From Peptococcaceae bacterium UBA7702 (GTDB taxonomy: Bacteria; Bacillota; Dehalobacteriia; UBA7702), in the NCBI GenBank assembly GCA_002482535.1, contig DLGE01000006.1, positions 1 through 64,000 on the forward strand: a stretch of DNA of 64,000 nt, read 5' to 3'. Below the pieces are notes generated by a model. The model ran no database searches. It saw only the letters and a list, made by a program, of their open reading frames with translations, and was not told where the DNA came from. The position numbers and the translations under genes are program-made. This document shows positions 58,315 to 64,000 of this stretch, in pieces. How positions within the stretch are numbered: the stretch's first letter is position 1; each line of letters opens with the position of its first letter.

Positions 58315-61300
58315 TTACTCTCTCTCCGTATCCTTAGGGCTTTCGGAAAAGAGCTGTGGTTCATTCATATCCTGAGCATCCTGAACACCCTGAATCGTTT
58401 CCGTCAACGCTTCAACGGTTTTTCCGCCGCTTTGGGTTTCTTTGCCCCTTCTTTTGCGAATCCGTTTTCTGTGCAGTAAGTCATACATCACCGGTACCAC
58501 GATGAGGGTCAGCACTGTGGCGTAAACCAAACCGCCGATGGTGACAATGGCCATGGGCTGCACCATTTCAGCACCGGAGCCAATCCCCAGAGCCAAAGTC
58601 ACCAAAGCCAGCACTGTGGTGAGGGCCGTCATGATGATGGGGCGCAAACGGGTTTTACCACCTTCGATCAGGGCCTCTGTCGTATCCATGCCGCTGTCCA
58701 CGAGGATGTTGACAAAGTCCACCAATACGATGCCGTTTTTCACAACAATGCCGCTTAAAACGAGGAAGCCCAAAAGGGCGATGACGCTGACGTCAAAACC
58801 GGTGAGGAACAGGGCCAGAAAACCGCCGGTAAAAGCAAGGGGTATCGTAAACATCACGATAAAGGGAGAACGCAGCGACTGGAATTCGGCGACCATGATC
58901 AGATACATCAACAATATCGCCATGGCAATGGCCTTGACCAAATCTGTCATATATTCGTTAACGGTGGTGCTCTCTCCGCCGACTTCCACGCTGATGCCGG
59001 CGGGCGTTTCATATTGATCAGCACATTTTTCCACCGCGTCGGATACTTTCGAGATGGCATAACTGTCACTGACCGTAGCGGTGATCGTCATATAGCGCTG
59101 CTGGCCGTCGCGGTAAATCGACGCGGGGCTGTCTTCTTCCTCCACCGCCGCGATATCGCCGACGATGATGTCACTTTCTTCGTCAACGACAATGTCACTG
59201 ACATCATTGATGCTCATCTTTTCTTCCCCGCCGTCAATGACGAAGACGGCGTATTCACTGCCATCCACCATCACCGTGGTAGCCGCTTTGTCGGCAGCGA
59301 TATCCTGGGAAACCGCCATATAGACCTGGGATACGGTTAACCCCTCTTTCATGGCTTTATCTTTATCCACTGTCACCATCAGCTGGGCGGTGGGATGTTC
59401 CATGTCCGTGGTAACCTCAGCCACGCCGTCTACTTCGGCAACGGCGTCGCCGAGGCCTTTGGTAAAGGAGGACATGGCGGAAAGATCCTCCCCTTTGACG
59501 GTCAGAGTCACGCCGGTGCCGCCCAGATAGGCCATGAAGTTGTTGCTATTTTCCATATCAAGTTCACAGTCATGTTCCGCCGCAGCGGCGGCCATGACTT
59601 TTTTCAATTCATCGCTGTCGGCGGGAGCGTCCTCATCGAGAACCAGATAGAAGGATATGGATTGAACATTGGAGGCCATGGCAGCATAAGAGGTGTCCGC
59701 GTTGCTGCTCATGGAACCGACGCCGCTGACGCCCTCAACCTTCAGCGCCGCGGCGGTTACATCATCGGCGGCGGCATAGAAATCCTTATCGCTGAGATCT
59801 TCTTTTTCCGTGGTCAGCGTTGCCGTCAACTCCGTTGAGGTGTAGTCGGGCATGAAGGAGAAGCCGCGGCTAATGCTCAGCGCGGCGCTGCCAAAGAGAA
59901 GCACTGTGATGAGGATCATGGTAAGCGCCCGCCGTTTCAGGGACCAACGAACGGCAGCTTCATATCTTGCCTTCAGCCAATCGAAAACCTTGCTTTCCTT
60001 ATTACTGGCGTGCTCCAAGGTACGGGAGGCCATGGAGGGTACCACCGTCACCGCCACCAAAAGGCTGGCTAAGAGAGAATAGGCAATGGTGAGCCCCATA
60101 TCCATAAAGAGATCCTTGCTCATGCCGCGGGTAAAGAGAACGGGCACGAATACGCTGATCGTCGTCAAGGTCGAAGCGGTAATGGCGCCAATCACCTGCT
60201 TGGTACCGGCCACCGCCGCTTCTTTGGCGGGTATCCCCTGCCGCCGCATACGGTAAATATTCTCGATGACGACAATAGAATCATCCACCAGCATACCGAC
60301 ACCCAGAGCAAGACCGCTCAAGGAAATCAAATTCAGCGTAACGCCGGTAAAGTACATCGCCACCAGGGCAAAGAGCAGGCTGGCGGGAATTGAGATGGCC
60401 ACGATGAGCGTGGGGCGAAGATCCTTCAGGCAGAGCATCAATACGAGTATCGCCAAAGCCGCTCCCATCAACAGATTATGGAGAACATTGTTGACGAGAA
60501 TTTTGATGTATTCCCCCTGGTCCATAAAGTCGTAATAATGCAGGCCGGGATGATCTTTTTCCAAGGAAACCATGGCCTTGCTGATATTCTCCGAAACTTC
60601 CGTGGCGGAATACTCCGATTGTTTTTCAAAACTCAGCAAAATCCCGTTGTTGCCGTTGACTTTTGTATAGGATTCATCGGCGTCGGCGGTTGCTACAAGG
60701 GCCACATCTTTGACACGGATATCATCGACACCGTCAATATCGAGCTCAAAGAGGAGCAGATTTTTAATATCGTCGATGGAGGTCAGCGCTTTGCCAACTT
60801 TGACGGCATAATCTCCCTCCGCCGCCTCAAGGATGCCGGCGGGCATGGAGAAGTTTTGGGCGGCCAAAATGCCGCTGATCATTTCTTTGGTGATATAATT
60901 CTTGATGTCCGCCTTCTTTTTGGCGGCGGCTGCCGCCGAAGAAAGCTGACCGCTGTGACTGTTGATTTGGGAAAGACCGGCATCCAGTTGGGATTCGGCG
61001 CTGCCCAGCTGTTCCTCTAAGGCCGCCCGACCGCTGTCCACAGCTTTTTGTTGGTCATTTAAGGCCGCGATCTGGGTTTCGATTTCCCCGAGGGCAGCCT
61101 GGGATTCCGTCAGTTTACCGTTAACTTCACCAAGAGCGGTTTCCTTCTCAGAAATTGCGGTGTTCACCGCGGCAAGCTGCTCCGTCAAAGCGGCAGGTAC
61201 CGGCTGTCCCTGATCGGTATAGGTTTTGATCTGGGCGTTCAAATCCTCTTTTTCGGCGTTTAAATCCGAAAGCGCGCCGCTCAAGGCGGTTTGCTCAGAG

Positions 61301-62106
61301 GTCAAGGCGGTGATGCCCTTGGTCAGGCCCTCTTTCTCCTCGTTCAGCTGGGATAACCCGGCGCTGATCTGAGACTCGGCAGCGTCAAGTTGTTCCGTGT
61401 TTTCTGCCGCCACGGCGTCCAGCTGTGCGTAAGCAGCCTCAATTTGGGCTCTGGCACTGTTTAACATCGCTTTGGCTTTGCCGATATCGCCGTTGATGGA
61501 AGCGGCGATGACCTCATTGATATCGTCGATCAGGCCATCGTCGATGGTGACGTCAATTCTGTTCTCCCCAAGACCGTATGCGGTAACGGAGGCAACGCCT
61601 TCAATGCTCTCCAACTGGGACATCAGCTTATTGCTGACGAAAGCGGAGAATTCCCCGGCAGTCATATCGTCCATATCAACGGAGGCCACCATCACGGGGA
61701 TCATGTCAGGATTGATCTGCATGATCATGGGAGAACCGATTTGATCGTCCTCCCAGTAGGGCGTCACCATATCGATTCTTTCCCGCATTTCATTGGCGGC
61801 GGTATTCATATCGGTATCCTGATTAAACTCAAGGATCACCATGGAAGAATTCTCCGATGAAACGGAAGAAACGTTTTTGATGTTGCTTACCGTGGACATG
61901 GCCTGTTCCAGCGGTTTCGTTACCACCGTTTCCACTTCTTCCGGGCTTGCGCCGGTATAGGAAGTCATCACGATGGCGTAAGGTAAATTGATATTGGGCA
62001 GCAAATCCAACTGCATGCCGGTAAAGGCCACCGTTCCTAAAATCAAAACGATGATCACCGCCACAATGACGGTATATGGCTTTTTCACGCTGTACTTCGA
62101 AAGCAT
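58315..62106 (-). CDS. RND-family exporter with inserted coiled-coil hairpin
   Basis: 1263 aa, about 200 longer than typical HAE1/SwrC exporters. N-terminal YSVKKPYTVIVAVIIVLILGTVAFTGMQLDLLPNINLP is the first helix and the conserved start. Two porter-like halves, six-helix bundles near residues 560-760 and 1040-1200, with GLALGVGMLVDDSIVVIENI (helix 4 acids) and GIVVKNGIVLVDFVN. Residues 207-400 are an inserted Ala/Glu/Gln-rich heptad region in two halves, with a GQPVPAAL turn at 300-307. No gene for a membrane-fusion adaptor or outer-membrane channel is nearby, as expected in a single-membrane cell. Likely exports amphipaths or drugs by proton motive force. AAGGGG precedes the ATG. Confidence 0.88.
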   Translation of the reverse strand: MLSKYSVKKPYTVIVAVIIVLILGTVAFTGMQLDLLPNINLPYAIVMTSYTGASPEEVETVVTKPLEQAMSTVSNIKNVSSVSSENSSMVILEFNQDTDMNTAANEMRERIDMVTPYWEDDQIGSPMIMQINPDMIPVMVASVDMDDMTAGEFSAFVSNKLMSQLESIEGVASVTAYGLGENRIDVTIDDGLIDDINEVIAASINGDIGKAKAMLNSARAQIEAAYAQLDAVAAENTEQLDAAESQISAGLSQLNEEKEGLTKGITALTSEQTALSGALSDLNAEKEDLNAQIKTYTDQGQPVPAALTEQLAAVNTAISEKETALGEVNGKLTESQAALGEIETQIAALNDQQKAVDSGRAALEEQLGSAESQLDAGLSQINSHSGQLSSAAAAAKKKADIKNYITKEMISGILAAQNFSMPAGILEAAEGDYAVKVGKALTSIDDIKNLLLFELDIDGVDDIRVKDVALVATADADESYTKVNGNNGILLSFEKQSEYSATEVSENISKAMVSLEKDHPGLHYYDFMDQGEYIKILVNNVLHNLLMGAALAILVLMLCLKDLRPTLIVAISIPASLLFALVAMYFTGVTLNLISLSGLALGVGMLVDDSIVVIENIYRMRRQGIPAKEAAVAGTKQVIGAITASTLTTISVFVPVLFTRGMSKDLFMDMGLTIAYSLLASLLVAVTVVPSMASRTLEHASNKESKVFDWLKARYEAAVRWSLKRRALTMILITVLLFGSAALSISRGFSFMPDYTSTELTATLTTEKEDLSDKDFYAAADDVTAAALKVEGVSGVGSMSSNADTSYAAMASNVQSISFYLVLDEDAPADSDELKKVMAAAAAEHDCELDMENSNNFMAYLGGTGVTLTVKGEDLSAMSSFTKGLGDAVAEVDGVAEVTTDMEHPTAQLMVTVDKDKAMKEGLTVSQVYMAVSQDIAADKAATTVMVDGSEYAVFVIDGGEEKMSINDVSDIVVDEESDIIVGDIAAVEEEDSPASIYRDGQQRYMTITATVSDSYAISKVSDAVEKCADQYETPAGISVEVGGESTTVNEYMTDLVKAIAMAILLMYLIMVAEFQSLRSPFIVMFTIPLAFTGGFLALFLTGFDVSVIALLGFLVLSGIVVKNGIVLVDFVNILVDSGMDTTEALIEGGKTRLRPIIMTALTTVLALVTLALGIGSGAEMVQPMAIVTIGGLVYATVLTLIVVPVMYDLLHRKRIRKRRGKETQSGGKTVEALTETIQGVQDAQDMNEPQLFSESPKDTERE

Positions 62107-62132
62107 TTGTTTTCCCCTTAAACTCTTTTTCC

Positions 62133-62166
62133 GATTCCGCCCACGGTGAAAGTCGGGCGAATCATT
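62133..62166 (-). promoter_or_regulatory. Imperfect inverted repeat before the RND gene
   Basis: GATTCGCCC and GGGCGGAATC flank a 13-base centre, in the leader just after the promoter. Candidate repressor site. Confidence 0.4.
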
Positions 62167-62173
62167 ACTTTTT

Positions 62174-62203
62174 AGTATAACACCCCCTATTTTGCGGTGT
62201 CAA
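62174..62203 (-). promoter_or_regulatory. Promoter of the RND exporter gene
   Basis: Minus strand TTGACA, 18 bases, TATACT. Confidence 0.7.
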
Positions 62204-62227
62204 TAAAGATTCGTTTTTCCTAAAACG

Positions 62228-62260
62228 AAAAAAGAGCTTACCCGGTAGCGCCCTCTTTTT
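62228..62260 (-). terminator. Terminator of the corrinoid protein gene
   Basis: AAAAGAG ... CTCTTTTTT stem with a T run on the minus strand. Confidence 0.6.
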
Positions 62261-62354
62261 CAGAAGCAACGCCTCGCAAACTCTTTTTCCTTCTTCTCTT
62301 CTTGCTTACCCTTTTTTCTCTTGGGCTTTTCTTCTTGATCTCTTTTCTTTCTGT

Positions 62355-63008
62355 TCAACGTTTGCTTCTTTTTTTCTTATCGATATAGGCGATCATATCT
62401 TCGATTTCGGACAATTCGTAACAGGTGCCGTCGGCACCGACGGTAAAGCAAAAGTCCGAGGTCACGGGGTTGCCGCCAATGATCACCTTAACTTCTTTGC
62501 GCAGCCCTTCGTCTTCCAGGGCTTTTAACACATTGGATATCTCGTTGATGGTCGTCGTCAGCATAGCCGAGATGGCCAAATACTCCGGCTGGTGGGTTTT
62601 TACAGCGGCTACGAAATCTTCGGGGTACACATCGATGCCGAGATCGATCACTTGATAACCGAGACTCGTCAAGGCCATGGCCACCAGATTTTTGCCGATA
62701 TCATGGAGATCCCCGGCGACAGTGCCGATGATGATAATGCCGCGGTTGGGTTCCACCGCTTTTTTCAGATGAGGACCAAGTACATGGAGGCCGGCGTGAA
62801 CCGCCCGGGAAACAACAATGACCTCAGCAATGAAAACCTCGTTCCTTTTCAATTTGTCACTGATGGTTTTCAGCGGCGCCAGTAGGCCACTATAAAGAAT
62901 ATCACCGGCAGAAATCCTTTTACTCAAAGCAATTTCCGTCAGAAAGCGTACCTTATTGGCTTCTCCTTGTAACACCGCGTCTTGGATACTCTCGATTTCA
63001 CTTGACAT
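62355..63008 (-). CDS. Corrinoid-binding protein of methyltransferase systems
   Basis: 217 aa. Helical cap domain (about 1-90), then a B12-binding Rossmann domain with GDLHDIGKNLVAMAL, the cobalt-ligand His motif DxHxxG, later SAMLTTT and VIIGGNPVT for the lower-ligand loop. This is the size and layout of MtbC/MttC/MtgC proteins, which shuttle methyl groups between MttB-type and second methyltransferases. No methyltransferase is adjacent; the closest is at 24 kb. ATG at 63008 has GGAGTGA 8 bases upstream; GTG at 63020 overlaps the regulator stop. Follows the PocR-AraC gene as an apparent two-gene operon. Confidence 0.9.
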   Translation of the reverse strand: MSSEIESIQDAVLQGEANKVRFLTEIALSKRISAGDILYSGLLAPLKTISDKLKRNEVFIAEVIVVSRAVHAGLHVLGPHLKKAVEPNRGIIIIGTVAGDLHDIGKNLVAMALTSLGYQVIDLGIDVYPEDFVAAVKTHQPEYLAISAMLTTTINEISNVLKALEDEGLRKEVKVIIGGNPVTSDFCFTVGADGTCYELSEIEDMIAYIDKKKRSKR

Positions 63009-63016
63009 AACCTCAC

Positions 63017-64000
63017 TCACTCCATAGATATCTTTTTTTTCTTAAAATCCCGGGGCGTAATGCCCTCGGCCTTTTTAAACACACGGGAAAAATAGCTTAC
63101 ATCCTCAAAACCGGACTCATATGCGATTTCGCTGATGGACAGTTCCGGTTTTGCCAGCAATTTTTTGGCGTACTCCACCCGCACATCCGTGAGATATTCA
63201 GTAAGCGTGCGGCCAAAAGTCTCGCTGAAGATATGGCTCAGATAACTGCCGCTCAAATGGACGCTTTTGCCAATATCGGTGACGGAGATTTTTTCTTTAA
63301 AGTGCCTTTTGATGTATTCCGCGGCGGCACGGGCCGCTTGATAATTGTCTTTATTCCGGGATTTTCGCATTTCTTCGGAATAGACATCGACGATGCTTTT
63401 TGTCCAGTAACAGATTTCTTCCGTGGTTTCTTTATGATACAGTTCCTCGTAAAAGCCGCTGTTGAGTTCCTGAATATCGGCGTCGTTCATCCCTTCGTCA
63501 ACGGCCACCTGGGACAGAGATACCAGCAATTCTACGATACGTCCCTTGACATCGCAGACGCTTTTACCATTACGGTTCAATATCTGCACAAGGATCGCGT
63601 CGAGATCCTTTTGGGCGCCGGCCTGATCGCCGCTGCGGATTTTCGCAAGCAAAGAACGTTCGGCGTCTTTCAGATAGCCATGGCGGATGCCGTGATTGCC
63701 GAAGGTAAACAGCGTTTCCAGTTTTTTATTGGCCGCCATTTTGTCGGAAAGCACCGCCTGATACGCGGTCATGCTCTTCTGTTCTGAAAAGACACCGCCT
63801 TCCTCGTTCATAATTTGATTGGCGACGACGAAAAGCAGCTCAGAAACGGCCTGCACTTTATCGCAGGGGAGATAATTCAGTTCCAGGGTCGCCAGTTTCA
63901 CCTCGCCGAGATCGACGTTTAAGTCTTTGACCATCATCGTAATCTCGTCAAGGAAATAATCCTCAATTTCCCACATCAGCACCTGTCCGCAAATGATGGC
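63017..64000 (-). CDS. PocR-AraC regulator upstream of the corrinoid gene, 5' end outside
   Basis: 327 codons visible; the frame is open to the window edge (AIICGQ before VLMWEIE), so the start and most of the PocR sensor lie outside. GQVLMWEIEDYFLDEI is the end of a PocR ligand domain. The C-terminus is an AraC double HTH: ISVTDIGKSVHLSGSYLSHIFSETFG and LSISEIAYESGFEDVSYFSRVFKKAEG. Stop codon and corrinoid gene start nearly overlap, so they are co-transcribed and this protein likely activates methyl metabolism in response to a methylated substrate. Confidence 0.85.
   Translation of the reverse strand, partial: AIICGQVLMWEIEDYFLDEITMMVKDLNVDLGEVKLATLELNYLPCDKVQAVSELLFVVANQIMNEEGGVFSEQKSMTAYQAVLSDKMAANKKLETLFTFGNHGIRHGYLKDAERSLLAKIRSGDQAGAQKDLDAILVQILNRNGKSVCDVKGRIVELLVSLSQVAVDEGMNDADIQELNSGFYEELYHKETTEEICYWTKSIVDVYSEEMRKSRNKDNYQAARAAAEYIKRHFKEKISVTDIGKSVHLSGSYLSHIFSETFGRTLTEYLTDVRVEYAKKLLAKPELSISEIAYESGFEDVSYFSRVFKKAEGITPRDFKKKKISME

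Noticed and set aside
60478..61020. Plus-strand frame of 180 codons inside the RND gene
   Set aside because: Antisense shadow of the coiled-coil region and following porter segment.

Overview
This looks like a chromosomal segment from an anaerobic, endospore-forming member of the Firmicutes, most likely class Clostridia. The evidence is a complete spoIIAA-spoIIAB-sigF set behind dacF, spo0A with a consensus sigma-H promoter, spoIVB, spore-surface-type proteins, a tryptophan T-box, a c-di-AMP riboswitch and strong AGGAGG ribosome binding sites. Corrinoid-dependent methyltransferase genes (two MttB-family proteins, one UroD-type methyltransferase, one corrinoid protein) point to use of methylated compounds. 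Species cannot be named from the sequence alone.

Layout. 0-6 kb: the 3' end of a collagen-like BclB-type spore protein, a TPR-containing family 2 glycosyltransferase, ribosomal protein bL25/Ctc, a divergent DapB-family reductase behind a c-di-AMP riboswitch, a decayed calcium-binding-protein fragment and a divergent uracil-DNA glycosylase. 5.7-12.6 kb: a complete trpEGDCFBA operon behind a T-box with a TGG specifier and a 19-codon leader reading frame. 12.6-20.3 kb: a methylotrophy-type island: BCCT transporter/TetR divergon, then an MFS-MttB-UroD operon divergent from a LysR regulator. 20.4-25.7 kb: accessory stretch with a C1q-like spore protein, an IS3-type transposase remnant, a lincosamide nucleotidyltransferase (lnu), tRNA-Leu, small regulators and a second MttB-family gene.

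25.9-39.1 kb: cell envelope and sporulation core on the minus strand: an LTA-synthase-type enzyme; xerD-deoB-pdp-dacF; spoIIAA-AB-sigF plus a SLOG-fold gene; two lipoproteins; spo0A and spoIVB. 39.2-42.2 kb: ilvE, a PocR-AraC regulator and an acetyltransferase on the plus strand. 42.3-46.2 kb: an exopolysaccharide-like operon (Wzy/ligase-like membrane protein, GT4 glycosyltransferase, two DUF4330 proteins). 46.3-49.2 kb: Ldh2-family dehydrogenase, orphan betaine-type binding lipoprotein, YfcE-like phosphoesterase. 49.3-58.1 kb: a 1109-residue SLH surface protein with a PHP/CehA-like domain, a zinc-ribbon membrane protein with a Tyr-Asp run, an ACT protein with phenylacetate-CoA ligase, and a CobW-type metallochaperone with a phosphoesterase. 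58.3-64 kb: a large RND exporter with an inserted coiled coil, then a corrinoid protein translationally coupled to a second PocR-AraC regulator that runs off the window.

The methyl-transfer parts are scattered over more than 45 kb: two first-step methyltransferases without a corrinoid protein beside them, and one corrinoid protein without a methyltransferase beside it. They may share components in trans, each unit having its own regulator (TetR, LysR, PocR-AraC). That arrangement, the c-di-AMP riboswitch on an atypical DapB relative and the coiled-coil RND exporter are the most interesting parts. No CRISPR array, rRNA operon or intact transposon was seen.
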